From Chaetorhynchus papuensis (lineage: Eukaryota > Chordata > Aves > Passeriformes > Rhipiduridae): a DNA stretch of 64,000 nucleotides. The stretch covers positions 108,508 through 172,507 of the forward strand of contig VWYX01000748.1 in the NCBI GenBank assembly GCA_013396525.1, written 5' to 3'. A program made the translations under genes and the position numbers. Below, piece after piece: positions 51,308 to 62,469 of this stretch. The notes beneath the pieces were generated by a model, which was not told the DNA's origin, did no database searches, and worked only from the letters and a program-made list of their open reading frames with translations. Within the stretch, counting starts at the first letter, position 1. Every line of letters begins with the position of its first letter.

Positions 51308-51605
51308 TGAATCACAGAATTATGTGGGTTGGAAAAGACCTTTATGATCATTGAGTCCAACCACTGACCGAGCACTGTCGAGCCCAACTTAATTAAACGT
51401 GTTAAAACCTTTTAAAAGAAACCCTTTTAAACACATCTTTTAAATCCCTCCAGGGATGGTGACTGCACCACTGCCCTGGGTAGCCTGTGCAAGGGCTTCA
51501 CAAACCTTTGAGTGAAGTATTTTTTTCCAACATCCAATTTAAACCTTCCCTGGTGCAACTTAAGGCCATTTCCTCTTTCCTGTCACTTGTTACTTGGGAG
51601 AGGGA
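51308..51605 (-). mobile_element. CR1 LINE 3' tail
   Basis: The element begins with TGAATCACAGAAT, the reverse complement of the CR1 terminal repeat ATTCTGTGATT. It continues GGGTTGGAAAAGACCTTTATG, CATTGAGTCCAACCACTGAC, CTCCAGGGATGGTGACTGCA and AAGGCCATTTCCTCTTTCC. About 300 bases are preserved. It is in sense with TBCD in intron W6-W7. Confidence 0.9.
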
Positions 51606-53783
51606 ATATTGAGAATGAGTCCAAGGTCTCAGATGCACGACAGAAATAGATATGCTAAAAAAAAAAAACCAGATACTAACCATGCTGGTGCAGCAGGAGA
51701 AGAATGGAAATCAGGCTGACTACTGACTCCATGTTTAAACCAGCAGAGTGACTTCCTAACTCAGGTAACACAGCTGAAGGCAACAGATGCCACAAGTTTT
51801 CATCCTGGGTTTTTATACATAAAAGTGCCATTGAAAACAAATAAAATACAGCACAATTTTTGTAACTTTCTAACCTGTACAGCCCAAAACAGGCACAAGA
51901 GGCAGATGCTCTACAGGGCATGTGCCTTGCTGTAACCCCCACACAGAAATCCAGAAACTCCTGCACAAGCCACAGGTGGAAGTGCACATGCAAATGCTCA
52001 GAGCAACCAGCTCCTCCAGACAAACCAGTGCATCAGATGTGTCAGGATCAAGGCTAACGGCAGGAAGTACGCACTGACGTGCCTGGACTTGCAGGCTCCT
52101 TTTTCACTGTACTAGGGTAAACCCTGAAAGGACTTCTACAGGAGGACAGAAAAATACTTGTATTTAAAAAAAAAAAAAAGTTAATATGGGTAGAAGATGG
52201 GATTTTCTACAATTAGCATAAATAAATTGGAATGTTTCAAGTGTATTCAAAACGGAGACTGACTGCAGCATAACTCAAACCAGGACTGTGTCCCGTGTAA
52301 AGGATAATTTATGGCCATTCTTCAAAAATCAAATTAAAGATGGTCCAAGAACTGCTAAGCAAAGTAAGATGGTTGGGCAGCTCTATGAATGTCTCCACTA
52401 CAGCACTTTGGCTTTCTCTTGTTTGACTTGAGGTCCTTATGGATTCAACAGAGTCCTAAGCATTAGACAATCAAGAAACTCATGACCCTATTTCCAGCTT
52501 AAAATTTATAAACCTCAACTTTATAAAAAGAATAATAAAAAAAAAATCCAGCATTTTTACACTTCCTTTTCCCTTTCTCACAGGCCAAAAGATTCCTTGA
52601 AACAGCTTGATCAAAGCATTAAAATCCATTCAGTCCCCAACAAGGTTGTTTAGTGGCCAGAAGTGAAAGGAAAGTATCTAATAAAGAGTTAAGACATGTG
52701 GCCAGATGCTCTTTGTCAATACATTTTAAAAACCTGCAACACAAATAAAACATACAGGTTTTCAACATTCTTCCAAGATGTTGTTAACACTGAAAATTCC
52801 CAGTAGCAATTTCTCAAATGGAAATCTTTGGAATATTATGTGCAATAATTACTCATCATGGAACGAGTTTGGCTTGTTTCACTAAATGCTTGCCCAGCAA
52901 CGCTCAAATTGTTGGTTTGTTTTTATAACCTAGTTTATTTTTTCTTGTCCTATTTTCAAGTATTTTATGCATACTGGTATTTTACAGTAAGGATTAGAGC
53001 AGACATCTCTGTCTCAGCTAAGTATGAGAGCAAACAGCAGTGAATCAATCTTGCTTGGAGTTGAATGAGAACTCTTATCTAGAATGAAAACATTTCTGTA
53101 GGCATCTTATAAATACCATTAAGTGCAAGAAGTGCACATTACGACAAAAACAAATTACACCCCAGCTCCACCCTGACATTAAAGAATTTATGGAAGCCAA
53201 GAGAGCCACCCACAAAGACATGAATATACAGTATCAGCACTAAGCCCATCTGCCAGCCCAGGCTCACTCAGGGCTGGAAGTTTCATATCACTGTGGATGA
53301 CCCCTCAAGAAGGAAATTCTCATTTTTTCATAAAGTTTCAAGACTAAAAAAACTCATATAAAACCTCTTTAACCTGTAATTATAATTACACAAAAAAAAT
53401 ACCTAGGGTTTACTGTTTTCAGGTAAGCCACATGTGAAGAAGTGAACTAAAAATGACCAAAAAATGTTGTCAGTTAAAGGAGGAAAAACCCTCACTTGCA
53501 TATACAGTTATTAGGGAACACAAGTCATTAAGTTTGGATTTTCTCACATTTAGGAGCAAACTCTGAAGCCACACACCAGCTCCAATTCACATTTACTTAA
53601 CAGTTCCTTAAGCAATAGCCCTTCATTTCCTGGAAGCTTCAACAAATAGGAAATGAAAAACAACTTAGTGAAAGCTCATTTGCATTTTCTTTGTCGCAAG
53701 AGTTGAAAAATTGCCCTGAACCTTTTGCAACGCTCATCACACAGGGTGAAGAAAGGGATTCTGGAACTCAGAGAGAAGCTCCT

Positions 53784-53784
<1 letters not shown>

Positions 53785-53827
<43 letters not shown>

Positions 53828-53830
53828 ATT
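53785..53830. repeat. (TAAA)n tetranucleotide repeat
   Basis: About eleven uninterrupted copies of the tetranucleotide lie in intron W6-W7, only 194 bp downstream of micro-exon W6 on the gene strand. Confidence 0.95.
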
Positions 53831-54023
53831 TGGGGCTCATTTGTTAAAGGCCAATTCTGCAGCCCCTTCTGAACCCTCTGCCTCAGAGGGACTGGGAGGG
53901 ACTGGGGTGGGTGTCACTAACTGTACAAACAAACCCCCCCTTTCCCAGATCCTGCTGGTTTCATTCCTTTTCACTGACATTTTCCAAGATGAAAAATGGT
54001 GGTTTTGTGTCTTTTTTTCTTAC

Positions 54024-54046
54024 CTGTACAACTGACGACTGCAAAG
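54024..54046 (-). CDS. TBCD: TBCD micro-exon W6 (23 nt)
   Basis: This exon of only 23 nt follows a long pyrimidine tract of T and C runs ending in CAG, and ends at CAG|GTAAGA. It supplies LCSRQLY plus two bases of an arginine codon, matching human LYDRQLYR. The frame from W5 requires exactly these bases before W7. The exon's first eight bases, CTTTGCAG, themselves look like an acceptor, but using it would drop eight bases and break the frame. Confidence 0.88.
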
Positions 54047-55533
54047 CTGGGGGGGAAAAAAAGCAACACACATTAATATTAGAGTTTGTTTGATCCAAGT
54101 GTTTTCATTTTTCCCCCTTGCATGCAATGCCACAAACTATGAGCTGTGCAAACCTGCAGTTAATTTTAAAAATAAAATTCAAAGGAAAAACCTCTTTAAA
54201 ACAACTTCTCTATAGCCATTTGAACTTTATTTAAAAACAAAAATCAATTCACATTTATAAAGCACTAATTTCCTGAAATCCAAACTTAACCTGCTCCTGC
54301 AAACACCCTGGAAGCCAGTTTGGATTTTTAAAATAGATTTGCTTTCCACCGTTGACCCTTTTAGAATGATGATAGACTGCATTGCCTGGTCACCAAAAAT
54401 AACTTTGGTAGCTACAGACTAGGCAGAAAAAAACTTAAAAGATTCAAATGTAACTGAAAAATCTTACTTCTTTACAGCAAGCCATCCTAAAAAAATCAGA
54501 GACTATCACATTTCTATGTAGTAAAAGCCAAAAATCTTATTTAATTATTTTTATATTATATTATTTAAAATTATTTAAAATTTTAATAATAATTTTTAAA
54601 GATTATTTACAATTGAGAGTTTACGGCAACCGTGCAGATTAACTGCAAACAACAACAAGAAACTGCATCACAACAACTTCAGGCCACTGTAAGAGCAGAG
54701 ATGTGTTGACCAAGTTTTCAGGCACTTCAACATGAGAAAGTTAAAGAAGGACAAAGGTGCTTTTTCCACTGTGGCAGCAGCTCTGAGCTGTGCCCAGAAT
54801 TAAACAGGCACCTGTGGACTTTGGAGGGGGAATGGTGAAGCCTGACAGAACATCAGCGCTGGCACTAAAGGTCCTACAGATCCTGCAGAAACAGCAGGAG
54901 CATAGATGGTGGAATGTTGTCTGTTCCATGGTGGGAAGAAAAAAAAACCGAAAAAGAAAAAAAAATAAAAAAACCAACAACGTGGGATGACTGAAAATGA
55001 AAGGGACAAATTAGGCAAAATTATCTGTACAGAAGCATTTTGGAACTTGATCTGAGCAGGACAAGGCTTCATTTAGCATAACAAGAGATACAGACAATGC
55101 ATCAATCAAAATGCAGAATATGACTTTTGGGGTCTATAAACAGGAAATTACGGATGCAGGGACAAGGAATGGGCTCACTAGGTGTCCCTTGAGCCCAGTC
55201 ACCCCAAGGCCAGTCAGGAGGATGAAGGGGGAGCAAAGACAGAGGGAAAAGGAACCAAAGCAATCCCTTGAGGCATTTCAGAAATGTCATTTCCAGCATC
55301 AGAGCTGGGGGTTCAACAAGAGGCAGAACAGCCGCAGTGTCACTGGGTAAGACACAGGGCCCAGGACATCCAGCTGCCACAGGGTCTGGGGGGTGTCCAA
55401 ACCCCTATTTGTGACATGGTTCACTATCAGCACAAGGCTGAGGAAGGTGGAGAACAGCTGCCTTAACTGTAAACCTTTGTTTAAAAATCATACAGCATTC
55501 CAGGTTAAAAACAGATCTATGCTGGCTACAAAC

Positions 55534-55594
55534 CTCTTGGTGAATTTGCTTGAGTCCCTCCAACGATTTTTCACTGAAATAGTACGTTACAGAT
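55534..55594 (-). CDS. TBCD: TBCD exon W5
   Basis: This 61-nt exon has acceptor TTTTACAG and donor GAG|GTTTGT, which is a weak donor. It encodes SVTYYFSEKSLEGLKQIHQE. The second half matches human VQGLKQIHQQ and the first half is divergent. It completes the arginine codon begun in W4 and ends on a codon boundary, leading into the 23-nt micro-exon W6. Confidence 0.9.
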
Positions 55595-56395
55595 CTGTAA
55601 AAGTATACAAAATTTTTAATACAGGTTCCTTAATAATGCTGTAAATCATTTTTCTTCCATAACGTCACTGTACTTTCCAACAGAAAACCAATCATTTGAT
55701 TTTGAAATTATGCTCCAAAGATGCAATATTTAATTTTAAATATATCAGGAAACATAAATTCTTTCCTTATCATACAGAAAACTATCCCAAAAGTCTTACA
55801 AAAAGATCAGCATCACTTCCTAATAACATTATAATTGCCAATACACTGATAACCCTTCTCAGCTCAGTTGTGTTTTTGGACTCCAACATTTCTGTGATTT
55901 TTCCATCTATTTCGAGTACTTCCTACTGCTAAAAATGATCTCTTTTTCTCGAACACAAATTCTTTTGATGGACACTGCTGGCAAATGTGTGTGTAAATAT
56001 ACAGATGCACTTTTATAGATACCTGGACCAGCATTCAGTCAATCTCAATGAGCTGTTTGAGGAGGTTTTTCTCCAACCCTGAAGACAAAAGACTGTCCCC
56101 ACCCAGGAAGGCAGCACACTTACAGGGAAAGAGGAATTAATCTATATTTAACTGATCACGTTCAATTCTCCAAATAAGGCAGCTGATGACCTCCCTTTCC
56201 TGATGATGAATTTAAAACTGAAGTCTTAAATGACTGAATAAAACGTGAAAGCTCAGCATCACTCATAAAAACAAACAAAAATTCAATGGAAACACAGTTC
56301 AGCGAGATGGAGATTTCCATAATTATACTCAGGAAGCTTTTAAGAGACCAGACATGAAAGGAAAATTTATAGTCTAGATAATCTTGCATTAATAC

Positions 56396-56513
56396 CTATT
56401 ATTCTCTTGTGCCAGTTTACACAGAGCATGGGTGATCTCAGCACAGGCAAGGATTGCCCCATGACGTGTGTGCAGATCTGAGCCCACTGATAAAGGCAGA
56501 AGTCTTGGCAAAA
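56396..56513 (-). CDS. TBCD: TBCD exon W4
   Basis: This 118-nt exon has acceptor CTCTTTCAG and donor AATAG|GTATTA. It encodes LPRLLPLSVGSDLHTRHG and AILACAEITHALCKLAQENN. It matches human [20 protein letters not shown] and LACAEVAYALYKLAAQENR, and is one residue shorter before the QEN motif. Confidence 0.96.
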
Positions 56514-57382
56514 CTGAAAGAGATTAAATAATTAATTTTTTTTTAAAACAAAGCATAGCAACAGATCACAGTTCTAAATGTAATTTTGCCTGCCTAGAAA
56601 TAACACTGGAAAAGCATTTCTGTAAAGTCAAGTATCCCGGTGACTTTATGAAAAACAAGTTTCAATGAAGTAAATTCAGACAAGCCACACTGAGCCATTT
56701 TATCCTCCCAACTACCTCCCTGGCTGGAATAAATAGAATAACATTGCTATTGGGCACTGAGCTGGCTGAGCAGTCAGGGAAGTACTGCCATGGAATTTTA
56801 TTTCCATGTGAAGTGCCACCTTCCTAGACCATGCCAGGAGCCCAGGCAAGGTCTGCCACCGCAGATTCTTGGGGGGCCAGGCACTGCCTTCAGCCACATT
56901 AAAAATCTGCCAGCACAGCCTCAGGACCTGCAATCGGCTGAGCAAAGGACCCTGGGCTCATGCTGAGAAACATCTGATTACACACACAGACTCAGAAAGG
57001 AATTCTCCTGCAGATGTCAGACCGGACAAGACAAAACAGATCCCCCCACCCTTTCCAACATCAAAGCCTCCTCAGCAAGAGCTGGGAATTTGAGGGGTAG
57101 CTGCTGGAGCTGTTCCCACACAGCTGCACCCATTTATTCACCTCGGAACCAGCAGAGTCCAGTGCAGGCAGGTAACTGAAGCCCACACCAGATAAAAACC
57201 AACCTGACAACAATTTATAATTTTTGCATAAAACCTGAAAACTGATAAAGCCATCAGGGTCAGTACACTGTACTAAGTGGCAGGAGAAATCTTAACTTTC
57301 ACTTATGTGAAAATGCTTAGATCTTCGTAGGTTTGTTCCGCCTAAGCTTGGCCTGGCTGAGCTGAGCTCAGCTGGTACCTAC

Positions 57383-57456
57383 CCACATTTGCCATGTACT
57401 CGGGGGCCCGGGGAGTGATGTTGTGCAGAGCTTTGGTTGAAAGTTCTCGAATAACA
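57383..57456 (-). CDS. TBCD: TBCD exon W3
   Basis: This 74-nt exon has acceptor ATCTGCAG and donor TGG|GTAGGT. It encodes VIRELSTKALHN followed by RAPEYMANV. Human has [20 protein letters not shown], a HEAT-repeat helix pair. It joins W2 through a split serine and W4 through a split valine. Confidence 0.96.
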
Positions 57457-58199
57457 CTGCAGATGCAAGAAAGCATTTTTCTGAGGGTTAGCAATTCAGT
57501 AGAAGCAACATGTTAAAAAACAATAATGCGAGGAAGGGACTCCTGCCCCCAACCAAAACCCCGGCAATATTCAAAAATACAGTATTCTCTGTCCATCCTA
57601 TGCTTCCCCCCTGTGAAAAAGCCAATAAAATCAAAGAGCACCCATGCAGCCAGCCTGCAGCCAGCTTCCAGTGAAGTGAAAAGAGCTCCAAGAGACAAGG
57701 AAAAACACCAGTGGGGCTGCTGGAACCCGAGGGCTCATTCTGTGCACTGGCAGGGACAGTGCAGTAAACTGTGATTATTCCTTATGATGCAAACTATGAT
57801 CAGCGCTGATAGAATCTCACTTGTGTGATAGGTACACGTTTCAATCTCTGTGCACACTGAATGTGAGTAAGCACCATCTCTATGCGTGAAATCTACTTTA
57901 ATTAGGATAATTGTATGGTGACAGTGTTTACCCCTCACACACACTGTATACCATATAAATGGGTTTTATTAATCCATTAACAGATTGAGGTCATGGCCAA
58001 AAGACAAAATTCATAAACCTGTTTAAGTGACAGTCTGCTTGGGAGGTACAGATGATAACACCTGCTGCTTGCCCAGTTTCCTTCAGTCAAATGCTGCTGC
58101 AAACCCAGGTGTGAGTAAAATTTACGAAAATAATCTACAAAAGCAAATACGCAGAACTGTCAATCCCTGGATATTAATAATTAGATTTTATGAACTCAC

Positions 58200-58280
58200 C
58201 TATCCCAGTGGTTAATCTTCATGTTAACTAAATGATCAATCATTGGCTGTGTATACTCAGGAAAGCCAGCAATATACACA
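58200..58280 (-). CDS. TBCD: TBCD exon W2
   Basis: This 81-nt exon has acceptor CTTTTTCAG and donor ATAG|GTGAGT. It encodes [17 protein letters not shown] through KINHWD and matches human [17 protein letters not shown]...HWD almost residue for residue. It is one of the most conserved segments in this half of the protein. Codons are split at both ends (serine on each side). Confidence 0.97.
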
Positions 58281-60002
58281 CTGAAAAAGAAAAGAAAACC
58301 AGATAGAGATTAGAAATATAGTCCAGAGAGAGAGAGTACAGAATCAATATCTGAGTGTATTTTAGCACAACCTGCTCCAAAGATTTAAAACCTCTGGTTT
58401 TAAACCAACCAAAAAAATTACTTAAATGTGCCTTCTCCTAAATGAGATGCAGCTAAATGATAGAATGGGAATTACTTTGAATTGTTGAAAAAACTTAAAA
58501 TCACTTCTGTAAAACTTTCAGATTGTTTCTAAAACCTGCTATACCTACATCAAGCTTGACATTCAATCCCATTGTTACATTCCAGAAAATCTAGATGTGT
58601 ACATTAACTTGAATAATTATTTCAGATTGGAGAAACTCATCACTGACATCAACTAGAAGACAGAGGAAAATTAAGTTACAGAGATGTGCTACATCTTCAT
58701 AAACACAAGGGTCCAAAATAGAAAATGGGTTTTCAATCTGTCCTTTATAAAAATCAAACATGCAAAAAGTGAATTGTGACAAAAGCTGGGAAAGCTGCGA
58801 AGTTCAGGCGTGAGATGGAAGGGAACACCAGCACTAATTACCCAAGGAGCCTGCAGTTACCCAACTAACAGCCACATTTGCCTTCCAATCTTCAGAAGCA
58901 TCAGCTATCGAAAGCCAAGGTCAACACAAGTGAAGTGAAATGGTTTTTCAGTACATCTGATGAGTGTTAAATCATCTGGGGAAGCCCAAGAGTCAGCAGG
59001 ACACGTTTGTGTCAAAAGGGCACAAAGGGACACATGGATTACCTTAATTCCACCTTTTCATAGGAGTGATTAACTTTGCAGCTCTAAGAGTCTCCCATTA
59101 ATGTACCTGTGTGCAGTCAGAAGCAAACAAAGAGAAAACCCAAACAATGCCACATGTTCCCATCTTGATATCCATGGAATTCAGCAGAGAGGGAATCCTT
59201 AAATCCACAGCCCAGACCTCGGTCACTTGAGCCAAGACTGGACACAGAAGCACCCTCTCCTGAGCCCTGAGGAGGATTTGACAGCTGGTTCAACTTGTAG
59301 TTGATGCCAGCAGAGAAAGGATAAAATTCCTGTCTCTCTAGGTCCTTTCCCTGTTCTAGAGGAACAGACAGTAACAGACACACTTCCCCTGCAATGTCTG
59401 AGCTCCCCTCTCTTCTTTGTAGTTGTTTTTTTGAGTCCTAGTTTTAGCACCCACCATTCCTGCCAACCATTTTAACTTGAAATTCCTTCCTTGCCCACCC
59501 AAAAATCAATCTCTTGGGTCACAGGTGTGGCTAAATCCCACTTTTAGTTTTAATTTATAACTATCTTTAACTACAGTCCTCATCTTTCGTACCCTACTGA
59601 GAATTTAATGTAAGAAGCCCTGCATACAAGTCTGTACTTCCTGAAGGTGCTGGTTAGATTTTTGTACCCTACTCTAACTTAGGTTAAGAAGCTTTTTCCA
59701 GAACTCTGCTTATACCAAGCTGAGAACTCCTGGAACCACACAATCTCTTTACTGCCAGTTCATACAAAACAGGTTTCCTCTACCTTCCATCCTCAGAAAT
59801 ATATTATGATATTTGAGCTGAATCCTCCAAAGACCATCAGCAAAAAGGATGAAAAAATCTGCATTAAAATATTTAGTTTGAAAGGCTCTAAACATCTATT
59901 TATACACACACATCCAAATATTTGTAAATAAACATGATACTGCCTCTTTACCAGAACATATCATCATTTATGAACCAAATTCAGATGTAGAAATTGATAC
60001 TC

Positions 60003-60019
60003 TTTTTTTTTTTTTTTTT
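60003..60019. repeat. Run of 17 T
   Basis: A homopolymer in intron W1-W2. It could be the reverse-strand tail of an old retroposed sequence, but no body was recognised. Confidence 0.85.
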
Positions 60020-61177
60020 AAGCTTTTATTGCTCAAAGGAGCCTCACAGCCCAGACTTTCCCACCCTACTCAGCTCCTGCTCACACAGCAGCTCTGTGAG
60101 TGTCCTGGGATTGTTCACCAGCATGGGGGAAGGACACCTGAAAATTCCAGATCTGGAATATGAACCTCAAGCAGCTTTTTCCAGCTCCACAGACCATTAC
60201 AGCACCTTAAGGCACAGCGAGCAGAAAGGTGTGTTCTTGCTACCACATTATCATGGTGCCTGTTTTCTGAGTAGCCAAATACACACCTGGGTGCTTTTAG
60301 CTTTGATGTTACTCAGGGAAAAATAAGGAAATAGCCAACTAATTTAAGTATTGACCTGAATAATGACAGCCTGCTTGAAGAGCAGTGTCATTTTTTAGAA
60401 GTAATAGAATGAATGAGATGGCAAATATTTAACAAAAAAAGAGTTTGATTAATAACACTGAACATGGTTTCAGAGAATCATGCTTCCAAGTTGTACAAGG
60501 CTATTTATAAAAGATCTACAAATTTATTCCTCCTGTTGAGCAGTTTAAAGAAAGAAATCAACAGCAAAATTATTTTCACTTAGGTAAGCAGCACTCCCAC
60601 AAAAACTCTGGAAATCACAGTGAAAGAAGTAATAAAGGTGCATTAAAAAAAAAAAAATGAAATTTCCAATTCAGCTCTCAAAAAGTCAGAACACAATCAG
60701 TCTCCAGGCTAGAATTACAGAAGAGAGAAAATAAGAACTGCTTTGTCACTTTTGAATGCTTTCAATTTTCTTAGTACAAAAAGTAGGGTTTCAAAAATCA
60801 CATGGATGCCATGCACATGGATCTCGAGCAGCATGGAAACACCAGGCTCCTGCATTTCCCCATCTCCCGTGGGTGGGAGCTCTGGGGAAGGCTGTGGGAG
60901 GAGGGTGGGGACCCCAGAAGGACTGACAGTCGGTAAAAGGTAAAGGTATGAACAGACTGGAATGATTCTGCACAAAAGGGACAACATGGAGGCGGACAGA
61001 TTAATTAAAAAATAGTCAAGGCGAAGACAGAGGATTGTAGATGCTGACAGAGCTTTAGCAGTGAATTTCTTCAGCTCTCTAGTATTTTGTGAGAGCTCTG
61101 TCTTTCCCATGCAAGTTAACTAAAACAAAGTTACCAGTTTTTATCAATAGCCACACCTGCACTTGTTTTTCCCAGAT

Positions 61178-61401
61178 TGTTATGGCTTCAACTAGAAAAA
61201 CACTTGGGAACGGATGTGTTAGAGTTGGGCCAACCCCCTCGAGGGGTGGATGGCCAGAGAACCAATTACTTTATGCCATTTAACTCACTTTTGTGAACTA
61301 ACATATAAAAACCTCGGGAAAAAAGCCATTAAACCCGGCTTTGCCACCTCCTCTACTGACCTGGACTTTGTGTGGTTTTTCTACGCATCCGCGTTACAAC
61401 A
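61178..61401 (+). mobile_element. Short LTR-like element
   Basis: The block begins TGTTATGGCTTC and ends GCGTTACAACA, a TG...CA unit with inexact inverted ends. It has ACATATAAAAACC (TATA box) near 61.30 kb and CATTAAACCC (ATTAAA) about 25 bases later. This is LTR-like but only 224 bp. I found no target duplication, so the boundaries are uncertain. Confidence 0.55.
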
Positions 61402-62383
61402 GTGACAGAGGATTCCAGTACAAATTTTTTTTAAAAAAAAATCTTTATCTTAAAAAGTGGAAGTCACAAAGTTGGCAGGGGAGCATGAACCATCATGTAC
61501 CTGTCTGCTGTTTCTGTTCCCCAAGGACATCACCTGCTCCAGCCTTTCTGACCTGCTGGATGTCTGAGCTGCCCCATGGGGCAATTTCCTGCCCTGTCTC
61601 CAACGGGGCTGAGTCACCCTCTGTGGATGCTGCTGTGCTCATCTCCCTGCCCTGGCTCTGGACAGAGGCTGGACTTGAGGCCAGACTCTGTCTGAGACAA
61701 CTCAAGCCAGAACCAGCCCTTGCTCTTGGTCATTTCCTCTCGAGGAGGTGCAATATTCTGTTCCTTCTGGCCACCCAGTGCCCCCAGCTCGGCTCCAAAC
61801 TCTCCTGACTTCAGCACCTCTGTGCCCAGAACTGACACTCTATTCCAGGACAAGCCCCTGGTTTATAACCACACCACCCCAGCCTGGGTATTTCCCATCT
61901 GCTCTTTGCAGACTGCACTGCAGAGATCAGTTTGGTTTTTCACACTGTGGCCAGCTTTCCACTGAGCTAACACAAACACTTGAGTTTAAGGTCTACGCGC
62001 AGACCACAAATTCAACAACTTGGGCAAACTATTTTTTTTAAAATGGGTATGACTTGATTTTTTCACCCACGTCAGAGTCCATCTGCCATCATAACAGCCT
62101 CTCCTTTGACTGCTACTCTCCAAACCTCCTCATCTTGTCCAGCCTTGACAATTTTGTGCCAACCTCTTGGCTGCTTCCTCCTCGTAGTCATGGAAATCAT
62201 GGCCACGTTTTCACTCTGCCTCATACACGATAATCAGTTTGGTGCAAAAATAAAAACACAATTTAAATTTACTTAAAACCATCAGTACTAAGCAATGTTC
62301 AGTAAGGTGAGGCAATCAGACAAATATTTCATTATGTACAAGAGGTCCCTCACGTTTAGGAAAACTAATGATTGGAAACTTAC

Positions 62384-62469
62384 CTTATAGTCAAGTAACA
62401 GTTAACTCTGTTACCAACAGCAAAATAATCAGCTGCAGTGAGAATGTCGATGCCATGGGGGAAAGTGCC
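62384..62469 (-). CDS. TBCD: TBCD exon W1 (first in window)
   Basis: This 86-nt exon has acceptor TTTGTAG and donor AAG|GTAAGT. It reads [10 protein letters not shown], then [16 protein letters not shown], with a split serine codon into W2. It corresponds to the human [21 protein letters not shown] segment in the middle of the HEAT-like solenoid. It starts in phase 0, so the preceding exon outside the window must end on a codon boundary. Confidence 0.96.

Larger units (their letters stand above)
47152..54023 (-). other. TBCD: TBCD intron W6-W7 (largest in window)
   Basis: This 6.9-kb intron separates the two micro-exons. It carries a CR1 tail on the - strand at about 51308-51605 and a TAAA tetranucleotide run at 53785-53830. 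Bases 47.4-49.5 kb are pyrimidine-rich on the + strand. No coding sequence was recognised. Confidence 0.75.
58281..62383 (-). other. TBCD: TBCD intron W1-W2
   Basis: This 4.1-kb intron carries an LTR-like element at 61178-61401 and a run of 17 T at 60003-60019. I recognise no coding sequence in it. Confidence 0.75.

Noticed and set aside
54024..54038. A 15-nt version of micro-exon W6 starting at the inner CTTTGCAG acceptor
   Set aside because: It would shift the frame between W5 and W7 and lose the conserved LxxRQLYR start. The 23-nt version fits both frame and homology and follows a better pyrimidine tract.
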